NCBI GenBank assembly: GCA_002392765.1
Contig: DGHT01000010.1
Location: forward strand, 62,740-126,739
Reading direction: 5' to 3'
Length of the DNA stretch: 64,000 nucleotides
Source of the DNA: Verrucomicrobia bacterium UBA3841
GTDB lineage: Bacteria > Verrucomicrobiota > Kiritimatiellia > RFP12 > UBA1067
The position numbers and the translations under genes were made by a program. Positions 37,056-45,321 of this stretch are shown here, piece after piece (the stretch's first letter is position 1; each line of letters opens with the position of its first letter). The notes beneath the pieces are model-generated. The model did not search any database, had not been told where the DNA came from, and saw nothing but the letters and a program-made list of their open reading frames with translations.

Positions 37056-37780
37056 AAGGCGATTTCATGCCTCTTTCCGCCGCCGCGGACCACATCCAGA
37101 TGGATGTGAACGAGATTAGACATCTCGCGCAGCGCGGCGAAATCGAGTCCACGCAAAGAGGCGGCGAACTGTACGTGGACCACGAATCGCTCGACGGCTG
37201 GGCTCAGTTGAATATAATTTCCGCGCCGGAGAGCAAGGCGCACAAGATGCACAAGGCGCTCTCCGACAAATTCCGCCGCGAAAAAAGGGAAGTCCCCGAG
37301 GCGTGGCGGCTTTTCCGGCCGGAGGCGGTCGATCTCCATATTTCGGCGAAAGCGAAGGCGGGGATAGTGCGGGACATGACCGATCTTGCGGACGCGTCAG
37401 GTCTCCTCTACGATCCCGATGCGCTCTTCCGAGGCGTGATGGAACGCGAAGAGCTCGCTTCCACCGCCATCGGCCCCGGCGTCGCCTTCCTCCATCCGAA
37501 ATGCCACGACCCGTATATTTTCGAGGAAAGTTTCGTCGCGTACGGGCGCAGCGACAGGATGATTTTCTTCGGCGCGCCGGACGGCGCCGGAACGCGCCAT
37601 TTCTTCCTCGTCTGCTCCACCGACCACGAAAAGCACCTGCACATACTTTCAAGGCTCGCGGTTCTGGCGCACGGAACGTGTCTGGTCGAAAGACTGGACG
37701 CCGTCGAGGACGCCGAAAGCGCAATCGAAGCCATAAGGGAATGCGAACGGGAGTATTATGAAAAGCACCTGGTTTTTTGA
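37052..37780 (+). CDS. PTS EIIA(Ntr)-like protein with N-terminal HTH
   Basis: 242 residues. Start taken as GTG 37052 overlapping the holA stop, with GGGGGG upstream; ATG 37067 is an alternative. Residues ~1-52 resemble an excisionase/MerR-type HTH (LSAAADHIQMDVNEIRHLAQ, then VDHESLDGWAQ). Residues ~95-240 match the PTS EIIA type-2 domain with the phospho-acceptor His in GPGVAFLHPKC. No other PTS gene is nearby; probably a regulator rather than a transporter part. Confidence 0.75.
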   Translation: MKGDFMPLSAAADHIQMDVNEIRHLAQRGEIESTQRGGELYVDHESLDGWAQLNIISAPESKAHKMHKALSDKFRREKREVPEAWRLFRPEAVDLHISAKAKAGIVRDMTDLADASGLLYDPDALFRGVMEREELASTAIGPGVAFLHPKCHDPYIFEESFVAYGRSDRMIFFGAPDGAGTRHFFLVCSTDHEKHLHILSRLAVLAHGTCLVERLDAVEDAESAIEAIRECEREYYEKHLVF

Positions 37781-38402
37781 TCTCGACGGGACTCTGGCGG
37801 ACACCGATCCCGACATCAGGGCGTCGTGGAAGGCGGCGCTTAAGGATCTTGCGCTTTCGTGTCCGTCGTTCGACAGGGAATTCGTCGCCGGCCCCACGCT
37901 CGAGGACATGGCGAAGAAACTGTTCCCGGACATCTACACCGAAGAGCTGGGTGCCCGGATACGCGCGCAATTCGCCCGCCGCTACGACGCATGCGGCTTC
38001 CCGCATACGCGCGAATACGCCGGGGTGCGCGACATGCTTTCCCTGCTGAAGCGCCGCGGCGCGAGACTTGCGATCGTGACGAACAAAAGATACGAAGGCG
38101 CGAAGGCGATCGCGGCCAAATTCGGCTGGATGGAGTTTTTCGAAAAACTGTACGCGGCCGACATGTTCGCTCCCGGCCCGAGACTCGACAAGACGCGCCT
38201 GATGGCGCACGCGATGGCGGACATGGGCGTGGCGGCCGCGGATTGCGTCATGCTCGGGGACACGTCGAACGACTTCGCCGCCGCGCGCGCAAACGGAGTC
38301 GCGTGCATTGCGGCCGCCTGGGGATACGGCAGGGACGGCGAGCTTGCGGCGGCTTCGTCAGTAGCGGCGTCGCCCGCCGACGCCATCCGCCTCGAACCGT
38401 GA
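37758..38402 (+). CDS. HAD-family phosphatase (phosphoglycolate-phosphatase-like)
   Basis: 214 residues. HAD motif I FFDLDGTLADTDPD, motif II VTNKR, motif III Lys in PRLDKTRL, motif IV MLGDTSNDFAAARANG. A helical cap between I and II marks the Gph/PGP subgroup. Substrate not determinable from sequence. Overlaps the preceding gene by 23 bp. Confidence 0.88.
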   Translation: MKSTWFFDLDGTLADTDPDIRASWKAALKDLALSCPSFDREFVAGPTLEDMAKKLFPDIYTEELGARIRAQFARRYDACGFPHTREYAGVRDMLSLLKRRGARLAIVTNKRYEGAKAIAAKFGWMEFFEKLYAADMFAPGPRLDKTRLMAHAMADMGVAAADCVMLGDTSNDFAAARANGVACIAAAWGYGRDGELAAASSVAASPADAIRLEP

Positions 38403-38421
38403 AAGACAGCCCTCCCGGACG

Positions 38422-39741
38422 ATGAAAACGTTCTTCGCAAGATTCCTCTGTTCGCTGATACCCGCCAAAAAACTGCGCAAGCGGATCAGGCGGCGCCTGC
38501 TCGACGCCGCGCGCTCAAAGTGGCTCGAAAAAGAGATACCGCTGATACGCGGGAACTACGGGAGGCTTGCAGACGCCTGCCGCGACAGACTCCGGCGCGG
38601 CGAAAAACTGCGCGCGGCGTTCGTCGTCTGCGACGCTTCGATGTTCTCCGGCGAGAGCGTATTCTCCCTGATGCTCGACGATCCGCGCTTCGACCCGTTT
38701 GTCGCGGTGGTGCCGCGCGTTTCGAGGGGGAAGGAGTTTCTCCGCTCGTCGCTCGCGAAAACCATGTCGGTTCTGTCGGGACGCTACGGCGGACGCGTGC
38801 GCCGCCTTTACGATCCGGAAACGGGCCGCGCGGAAACGCTGGAAGGCCGCGCGGACATCGTATTCACGTCGATCGTCTACCAGGATCAGACGCTCGGGGA
38901 GTTTACGACGGTTTCGATGTCGAAGTACGCTCTGACGGTCTGTCTTTACTACGGCTACGGCGGGCTTTTCAGGTCGAACGAGAAGAAAACGGTATTCCTT
39001 CCCGACATCGTGGCGGCATGGCGGTATTTCGTGTCCAACGAGGCGACGCGCAAACTGTGGATCGAGCGCAACCCCATGCTTTCGTGGAACACGGCCGTCG
39101 CCGGATACTGCAAGATGGACAGGCTCGCCGCTGTGAAGCCCGTGCGCGGCGGGCGCAGGAAAATCGTCATTGCGCCGCACCACACGATCGACAAGTGCGA
39201 GGACGCGCTGTCGCTGTCCACGTTCCCCGCCCACGCGGATTTCTTCTTGCGGCTCCCGGCCATGTTCCCGGAAGTCGATTTCGTGTTCCGTCCGCATCCG
39301 CTCCTTTTCGTGCGGCTCGCGACGCCGAAGTGGTGGGGCGAGGCGAAAACGCGCGAGTACGTCGAACGCATGAAAGCGCATTCGAACGTCGAATTCCAGC
39401 AGGGCGGCGACTATTTCGAAACGTTCGCGTCGTCCGACGCGCTTGTCCACGACTGCGGATCGTTCCTGGCGGAGTATTTCTACACCGGCAGGCCGCAGTG
39501 CTACCTTTCGGACGGCTCCGGACGCCTTGAGCGCCAGCTGCTGCCGTTCAGCGAAAAGCTGTATTCCAACACCTACCACGCCGTCAGCGATGACGATATC
39601 GTCCGGTTCATACGCGAAGTCGTCATAGAAGGGCGGGACGCGATGTCCGGCGCCCGCGCGTCTTTTGCGGCAAAGGAGGTCTGCGTAAACCATCCGCACG
39701 CCTCGCGCGCGGTGCTCGATGCGGTAGTCTCGTCGCTGTAA
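38422..39741 (+). CDS. CDP-glycerol glycerophosphotransferase-like protein
   Basis: 439 residues. The C-terminal half has the GT-B layout of TagB/TagF-type transferases: IAPHHTIDKCEDA, VDFVFRPHPLL, SDALVHDCGSFLAEYFYTGRP. In a probably diderm organism the product is more likely a glycerol- or ribitol-phosphate modification of a surface polysaccharide than teichoic acid. The basic N-terminus (KKLRKRIRRR) is amphipathic and could bind membrane. Starts 19 nt after the HAD gene. Confidence 0.75.
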   Translation: MKTFFARFLCSLIPAKKLRKRIRRRLLDAARSKWLEKEIPLIRGNYGRLADACRDRLRRGEKLRAAFVVCDASMFSGESVFSLMLDDPRFDPFVAVVPRVSRGKEFLRSSLAKTMSVLSGRYGGRVRRLYDPETGRAETLEGRADIVFTSIVYQDQTLGEFTTVSMSKYALTVCLYYGYGGLFRSNEKKTVFLPDIVAAWRYFVSNEATRKLWIERNPMLSWNTAVAGYCKMDRLAAVKPVRGGRRKIVIAPHHTIDKCEDALSLSTFPAHADFFLRLPAMFPEVDFVFRPHPLLFVRLATPKWWGEAKTREYVERMKAHSNVEFQQGGDYFETFASSDALVHDCGSFLAEYFYTGRPQCYLSDGSGRLERQLLPFSEKLYSNTYHAVSDDDIVRFIREVVIEGRDAMSGARASFAAKEVCVNHPHASRAVLDAVVSSL

Positions 39742-39953
39742 AGCGTGAATTGCATCACTCAAGTGACGAAAACGAACGATCCGCCGCCAAGAGATATCCC
39801 CCTTCACTCCCCCACTCCTCCACTCCCCCACTTCCACTCTTTCAGTTGGCAACAATTGTAAACAAATATAAACAAAAATAATTTCAATTATACAATTGAC
39901 ACAAAAAATAATATTTGATAAAATAATATCGGAAAATAAAAAAAGGAGTTGTA
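39742..39953 (+). promoter_or_regulatory. Gap with CCACTCC tandem and strong promoter of the kinase operon
   Basis: A pyrimidine tandem (CCCCCACTCCTCCACTCC) runs at ~39805-39838, followed by an A/T-rich stretch (39850-39890) that could act as an UP element. Promoter: TTGACA (39896-39901), 17-bp spacer, TAAAAT (39919-39924). AAAAGGAG precedes ATG 39954. Nothing else is seen. Confidence 0.8.
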
Positions 39954-40289
39954 ATGGGTGTGGAATCTGAATATATGAGTCTTGAAGAAGTCTCCAACAT
40001 GCTTGGCGTTACCTATCAGCTGATATACAGGCTTGTGAGGTCCGGCGAGCTGCCGGCGGTTCGTCTAGGCAAACTCTACCGAGTTTCGCGCAACGATCTT
40101 GACGGTTACCTCAAGCGCAGCAAGAGCGCGTCGGCTACGGGCGGAGCGTGCAGCGTTTGCGGGACATTCTACAAATCGCGCAAATCGCTTGAGCAAACCT
40201 GCACCGAAGACGGTTGCGAGGAGCCGATATGTTTCGATTGCTGGAATCGGCTGGGCGTGCGCAAGTGCTCTAAACACAGCGGAAAATAA
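39954..40289 (+). CDS. Excisionase-type HTH protein with Cys-rich C-terminal domain
   Basis: 111 residues. HTH_17/MerR-like domain (~8-55: MSLEEVSNMLGVTYQLIYRL, RLGKLYRVSRNDLDGYLKRS). The C-terminal ~45 residues carry CSVC, C, C, CFDCW and C-H positions that look like a small zinc-binding knuckle. First gene of the kinase operon, right behind its promoter, so a candidate local regulator. Confidence 0.8.
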   Translation: MGVESEYMSLEEVSNMLGVTYQLIYRLVRSGELPAVRLGKLYRVSRNDLDGYLKRSKSASATGGACSVCGTFYKSRKSLEQTCTEDGCEEPICFDCWNRLGVRKCSKHSGK

Positions 40290-40316
40290 CACATTCAAAA
40301 AAAGAGGAGGTTAAAC

Positions 40317-42107
40317 ATGGGTCTTTTCAGCGATAAGTGTCCGGACTGCGGAAGCAGTGTTTCGAAAAGGGCAAGGTTTTGTTCCAAGTGCGGACGCGGC
40401 GCCCCCGGCGGATGGTTCAAGTGCCCGCAGTGCGGCAACTGGGTTGGCAACGACTCGAAGTTCTGTCCGCACTGCAACCATCCGCTTTTCCCGGAAGAGC
40501 GCATCGACCTTGCCGGAGGCGTGTGGGCCCGCAGGCCCGGAGAGTTCGCACGGCGTTTTGAGCTTGACGACGTCCGCTTCATCAAGGATAACGGACTCAT
40601 CGTCCAGGAAGGGACTGTCGCGATTCTTCTCGACGGCGGGAAGGCGGTCAAAGAGCTCGGGCCCGGACGCCACAGTCCGCTCGGGACGATTCGCAGCATC
40701 AACTGGTTCGGCAACCCGCCGCCTCGCTCGGCGGTGATGGTGGATGCGGGCGAATGCGTGTTTCGCGTCGATTTCACCGGGAAGGATTCCGGCGCCGGAT
40801 CCGTCGCGTCCGCCCCCCTGCGTTCCGCCGAGGAGCTCGAGGTCGGATGCGTCGCGGAGATTACGCTCAGATTCGTGTCCGGAAGAGCCGACCGTTTCAT
40901 TGCGAATGTCATGAAGGAGAAGCGTTCGGTTGCCGTAGACGACGTCCGTGCGCTCATCTACGAGAACGCGGTAACGGCAGTGCGCGACCTCTGCACCCAG
41001 TCCACGATCGAGGACCTCGTGAAGGATCCCGAACGCCGCGAGCGCTTCGAGGACGCAATCACGCACGCGCTTCGCGATGCGATGAAAGAGTGGGGGGTGG
41101 AGATCGTACGCACCGGCGCGGTGGATTTCTACGGCAGGGCATACGAAGAGGTGCGGGAGAAATACGGAGAACTAGAGAAGTCGCGCCGTCTCTTCGAGTT
41201 CAGAAAGGCCGAGATAGAGGCCTTCGCCGCAGCGGCGGATGAAGAGGCTGCGGCAGGAAAGCGCGATGCAAAGCGCGAACAGGAGACGAAGGAGTATCTC
41301 GAGCAGCTTGCGCAGGAGAAGCAGCTCACCGAGATCGAGCGGACGCAGGAGCTCGCGATTGCCACGCGCGTGTCCAAGGGCGAGATATCCGCAACGGAGG
41401 CCAAGCTCGCCGCCGCGCGTGAACTTGAGGAACATGCGAAGAACATGACGGCTCTCGCCCACAAGCTCGAGCTGGACCTGACGCTTCGCAACTACGACCG
41501 CGAACAGCTGGTTGCGGACGCGGAGAACAAGGCGAGACTTTCGTCCATCGGACGCGAGGAGCGACTGAAGGACGAGAAGCTGTCCTCTGCCCTAATGGGC
41601 GAGAAGGTCGGGCAGGCGAAACTGAACGACGAAATCGAGCGCATCAGGATCGAGCGCGAGCTATGGGAGCAGGACAAGTACCTCGACCTTCGCAGGAAGA
41701 AGAACGAAATCAAGAACGCCGACCTCCGCGAGCGTGCGGACATCCTCGGCGGGAAGAGCGAGCTGGAGCTGGCCGCACTCGCGATCGACGATCCGGCGGC
41801 GCGGCAGGCGTTCCTCGAGCAGGGGCTTGCCCGGCTCAAGATCGAGCAGGAGTCGGCAATGTCCCCCGAGCAGCTTCTGGCAAAACAGGCCGCGACATCG
41901 GCGGAGGCGGCCCAGGCGCTTGCGCGAATGGCGGAGGCGAAGGAGCGTGCGGCATCGCAGGTTCTCGACGAGCGGCGCAAGATGGATTCCGAGCGTCTTT
42001 CGCACGACGAGAAGATGCAGGAGCAGTTGTTCGACCTTGCCAAGAAGGCCGTCGAGCACCAGACAACCGTCGTGCCGCCCGCGCCGGTCACCAACATGCA
42101 GCACTGA
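40317..42107 (+). CDS. Double zinc-ribbon SPFH (band-7) protein
   Basis: 596 residues. Two zinc ribbons at the N-terminus (CPDCG...CSKCG and CPQCG...CPHCN, residues ~8-55). An SPFH/band-7-like domain (~70-290: VQEGTVAILLDGGK, ELGPGRHSPLGTI, AVDDVRALIYENAVTAVRDL) is next, then a long charged coiled coil (~285-570) rich in Glu/Lys/Arg. SPFH proteins form membrane-associated oligomeric scaffolds. No TM helix is present, so binding to the membrane would be indirect. It lies 27 nt after the HTH gene and 11 nt before the FHA gene. Confidence 0.85.
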   Translation: MGLFSDKCPDCGSSVSKRARFCSKCGRGAPGGWFKCPQCGNWVGNDSKFCPHCNHPLFPEERIDLAGGVWARRPGEFARRFELDDVRFIKDNGLIVQEGTVAILLDGGKAVKELGPGRHSPLGTIRSINWFGNPPPRSAVMVDAGECVFRVDFTGKDSGAGSVASAPLRSAEELEVGCVAEITLRFVSGRADRFIANVMKEKRSVAVDDVRALIYENAVTAVRDLCTQSTIEDLVKDPERRERFEDAITHALRDAMKEWGVEIVRTGAVDFYGRAYEEVREKYGELEKSRRLFEFRKAEIEAFAAAADEEAAAGKRDAKREQETKEYLEQLAQEKQLTEIERTQELAIATRVSKGEISATEAKLAAARELEEHAKNMTALAHKLELDLTLRNYDREQLVADAENKARLSSIGREERLKDEKLSSALMGEKVGQAKLNDEIERIRIERELWEQDKYLDLRRKKNEIKNADLRERADILGGKSELELAALAIDDPAARQAFLEQGLARLKIEQESAMSPEQLLAKQAATSAEAAQALARMAEAKERAASQVLDERRKMDSERLSHDEKMQEQLFDLAKKAVEHQTTVVPPAPVTNMQH

Positions 42108-42118
42108 GGTCCTCCTCT

Positions 42119-43378
42119 ATGGACGGCGAACAGCCCAGATGCCCCGATTGCCATACTGCGGTCAATCCCGGCGCGGCTTTCTGCCCCGGGTGCGGGATGC
42201 GCCTGGGGATTGAAGATGCGCGCGCCGCGGCGGATGCCGCGCACACCGGGCCGTTCTCGCTTTCCGCCGCGCTGCCTGCGGCGATGCAGGTCGGACGCAG
42301 GTCCCTTGTCGTCGTGCGTTTCCGCACGGCGGAGGACATCTACGAATCTGTGGAGTTCGTGCTGCGCAACGGCGATACGGAGCTGTGCAGGCGTCCATGC
42401 TGCGCGGGCCGGCCGATGTCCGTCGAGCACGAAGTGTTCCTCGATGTCACGCCGCGGAACTGCGGCGTCGCGCGCGTCGAACTGGACGCCGTCTGCCGCA
42501 TCGGGCCGGACGGCGACGAGGAGGTGCACACCGCCGCGCTCCACATCGCGGTCGACGACCGTGCGCCGTCGTCGTTCAATCCGGTGATCAACATCAGCCA
42601 GACGCAGACTTCCGACCGCGCCGGCGACACGAAGGGCGGGGATATAAACGTCAACCTCGGCGGACTCAAGATCGCCGCCGAAGATTCGTCCGCCCGCTAT
42701 GAAACCGACTCGACCCGATTCGTTCCGCTTGAACCGCGCCTGCGCATAAGTCCGGCGAGACTGACGCTTTCCGGGGAAGGCGGCGTGCTGCAGCTCGTCT
42801 CCGACAGGACCGTAACGTTCGGCAGAAGCCGCGACAACACGATCGCTCTGCGGATATGCGGAGCGGACGGATCCGTCCTGCGCGAAGAAACAAAGACAAG
42901 CATCTCCCGGTATCATTTCAGACTGGAGTGTTCGGGCAATGCCTGCACCGTCAAGGACGGAGGCATGTCTCCCGGATCGACCGCTCCCGCCATCCCCGCA
43001 CCGTCGTCATACGGCACGCGCCTTGACGGTTCCGCGCTGCCTCCTGCCGGTTCCGCCGTCCTTGCGCCGGGAAGAGATATAGCGCTGGCAGTGGGTCGCG
43101 CCGACGCCGAACTGCAAATGAATCTCAGATTCTGGCGCGACAGCTGGGGCAGACCCGAAGGCGTTCTTGCGGAGCGCCGCGACGGCGCGCGCCAGAAAAT
43201 ATGCATAGTCTGGCGCGAGATTCCCGTTTCCGGCTCGGAGCGCATTCTCTGGAACGGAAGCTGCTGGATACTCGCGGCCGGGCCGTCGTCCGCTGTCGGG
43301 ATATCCGCCGGAACGGCGGTGTCCATCGGCGGCAATACATTCAATGTCCTTCCGTTCCATCAAACCTATCTTGACTGA
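42119..43378 (+). CDS. Zinc-ribbon FHA-domain protein
   Basis: 419 residues from ATG 42119. N-terminal zinc ribbon (CPDCH...CPGCG, ~8-26), a beta-rich middle region (~45-150), and an FHA domain (~225-310) with VTFGRSRDN, SISRYHF and a late YGTRLDGSAL. The phosphothreonine-contacting R, S and H positions are present. A second beta domain follows (~330-419). As a reader of Thr-phosphorylation it fits with the Ser/Thr kinase at the end of the same operon. Confidence 0.82.
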   Translation: MDGEQPRCPDCHTAVNPGAAFCPGCGMRLGIEDARAAADAAHTGPFSLSAALPAAMQVGRRSLVVVRFRTAEDIYESVEFVLRNGDTELCRRPCCAGRPMSVEHEVFLDVTPRNCGVARVELDAVCRIGPDGDEEVHTAALHIAVDDRAPSSFNPVINISQTQTSDRAGDTKGGDINVNLGGLKIAAEDSSARYETDSTRFVPLEPRLRISPARLTLSGEGGVLQLVSDRTVTFGRSRDNTIALRICGADGSVLREETKTSISRYHFRLECSGNACTVKDGGMSPGSTAPAIPAPSSYGTRLDGSALPPAGSAVLAPGRDIALAVGRADAELQMNLRFWRDSWGRPEGVLAERRDGARQKICIVWREIPVSGSERILWNGSCWILAAGPSSAVGISAGTAVSIGGNTFNVLPFHQTYLD

Positions 43379-43391
43379 AAGGAAAAATCAA

Positions 43392-44192
43392 ATGAAACAA
43401 ATACTCGTCAATGCCGTGGCTGCGGCTGCCGCTCTTGCGCTGTCGGGATGCGCCACCGTGTACCGTGTTTCGGAAACCGCATGTCCGGAGGATCCGGCCG
43501 CGCAATATGCCGCGCCCGCGATGCGCAATCCGGTCGTTCTCGTCGATGTGAAAGCAGGCGGCGAACAGGCCGACAACCTTGCGGCGTCAGTGCGGACTGA
43601 AGTCGAGAACAGCCTCGCGTCGCGCGGATTTTCCGTTTCGGCGAATGAGCGTCCCGATTCGGCTGTCTCCGTATCGCTCCACTGCCGGTCCAAGGACAAG
43701 CTTGCAGACTGGAAACTGTATGAAGGCAGCGCGGAAGTGCGCGTCAGCGAATCCGGTTCTGGCAAGCTTGTCGCATCCAAGTCGTTTGCTGCCGACGGTG
43801 AGCGCGCGCTGGACGCCGAGAAGGCGATGAAGGGCGTTGAAGAGGGACTGGCGCGCCAGATACTGCCCTGGCTCGACACGGCGCTTCCGATGCGCAAGGT
43901 CGCGCTGCCCCCTCCGCCGCCTGCTCCTGCCGCAGCGATGGTAACGATCACCCCCGCAGACAAGTCGGAGTGCCAGATGTCCGTTCTTGCGGTGCAGCGC
44001 AATTTCATGGATTTCATTGCGGCCCATCCAGGCGTCGTCGACTGCCGTCTTGTCAGTGAAGAGCCTGCGATGCGCGTGTATACTTTCCGGGTGGCATACG
44101 ACCCGGACGCGTTTCCGGGCGGTCTGCTGAACACGATCGTGCTGGATGCTCCGGAACTTGGCAAAAACATCAAACTAGAAATCGTGCGCTAA
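43392..44192 (+). CDS. Lipoprotein of the kinase operon
   Basis: 266 residues, lipobox ALSGC near residue 19. N-terminal half (~45-150) resembles small CsgG/TolB-N-like alpha/beta domains (NPVVLVDVKAGGEQADNLAA, VENSLASRGFSV). A Pro-rich hinge (PPPPPAPAAA, ~175-185) leads to a second domain (~187-266). Family not recognised. ATG 43392 lies 13 nt after the FHA gene. Confidence 0.65.
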   Translation: MKQILVNAVAAAAALALSGCATVYRVSETACPEDPAAQYAAPAMRNPVVLVDVKAGGEQADNLAASVRTEVENSLASRGFSVSANERPDSAVSVSLHCRSKDKLADWKLYEGSAEVRVSESGSGKLVASKSFAADGERALDAEKAMKGVEEGLARQILPWLDTALPMRKVALPPPPPAPAAAMVTITPADKSECQMSVLAVQRNFMDFIAAHPGVVDCRLVSEEPAMRVYTFRVAYDPDAFPGGLLNTIVLDAPELGKNIKLEIVR

Positions 44193-44210
44193 AAAGAAAG
44201 GACCCGAAAT

Positions 44211-45314
44211 ATGAAAAAAAGCATTGTCGCCATGGTTGCCGCGTTCGCGGCGGTTGTTGTCTGCAAAGGCGCGATAGACGCCGGCGAACTCGCAGAGCTG
44301 GCGCTCAAGGATGCTGTCGCCGACGCGACATCGTCGCTTTCCGCCGCTGCGAAGATCCCGTCGAAAGAGCCGGTCGCGGTTCTTCCTTTCGCCGACGGAG
44401 GCGCCGGGGCCGCCGGACTTCTGAAGAACGCTCTTGTTGCCGCAGGCAAGACGTGCGTTGAAGGCAAGGAGGATCCAGCCTGGAGCGAGATTCTGAAGGA
44501 GATCGCCTGGGACGAACGCAGGGAGGATATTCTCGATCCCGACACGCTTGACAAGTTCGGAAAGCTCAAGTCGGCGCGGTATCTTATGTACGGATGCGTC
44601 CGGCGCGTCGCCTCGAGCGAGAGATACGTTCTTGTAGAACTAGAGCTCCACGTCTCGTCGATATCGACGAAGGAGCATGTCTGGGGAGGGACGTTCGTCC
44701 GCAGGCATTTCGCCCCCGGGGCGGAGCCGGACGGCGCGCTGGACATACCTGCGGACGTGCGTCTCGCGCTTGTCGACGGCGTGAAGGCGAAGGTTGCGGA
44801 TTCGCTCGCGAAATCGGCGAAACTCGGATCGGTAGGGAAGGTCGCCATTCTGCCGATCGCAGGCGATGTCGATCAGTATGCAGAGGGGCTGTTCCGCGAT
44901 GTCCTGTCGAAATCTTCCGTAACACCTGTCAACCTCGATGTCACGACACGCGCCGAAGCAAGATTCGCGGTAAGGGAGGGCGGCGGCAAGGGCGACGCCA
45001 TAGCATACGGCGTACTTCGCGATCTTTCCGCAAAGGTTGTCGAGACAAAGCCAGCTGGCGAAAAAACCTGCGCGGCGACGATGGAACTCCAGCTCTGGAT
45101 CGAGAAGGCTGATACGCGCGAGATCGTCTGGAGCGATACGGTCCAGTTTGTCACGGAGTTCAAGACGGGTGCGCGCGGATGGTGGGACAGTCTCTGCGCG
45201 GCCGTGCCGTTCTTCGCCGATCATCCTTCGGCAATCGTGTGGCTCCCGCTTGCCGTCCTGCTGGGACTGATCGTTCTGTTCAAGTTCTTCAAGGCGACTA
45301 CGCGTGTAAGGTGA
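44211..45314 (+). CDS. CsgG/FlgO-like envelope protein with C-terminal TM
   Basis: 367 residues. Signal peptide (~1-22), two repeats of a CsgG/FlgO-like domain (~50-185 starting VAVLPFADGGAGAAGLL and ~205-320 starting VAILPIAGDVDQYAEGLF), then a C-terminal TM helix (VWLPLAVLLGLIVLFKFF). The duplicated nucleotide- or ligand-binding-like fold in the periplasm with a membrane anchor suggests a sensor or assembly role. Ends 7 nt before the kinase gene. Confidence 0.65.
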   Translation: MKKSIVAMVAAFAAVVVCKGAIDAGELAELALKDAVADATSSLSAAAKIPSKEPVAVLPFADGGAGAAGLLKNALVAAGKTCVEGKEDPAWSEILKEIAWDERREDILDPDTLDKFGKLKSARYLMYGCVRRVASSERYVLVELELHVSSISTKEHVWGGTFVRRHFAPGAEPDGALDIPADVRLALVDGVKAKVADSLAKSAKLGSVGKVAILPIAGDVDQYAEGLFRDVLSKSSVTPVNLDVTTRAEARFAVREGGGKGDAIAYGVLRDLSAKVVETKPAGEKTCAATMELQLWIEKADTREIVWSDTVQFVTEFKTGARGWWDSLCAAVPFFADHPSAIVWLPLAVLLGLIVLFKFFKATTRVR

Positions 45315-45321
45315 CATTCGC

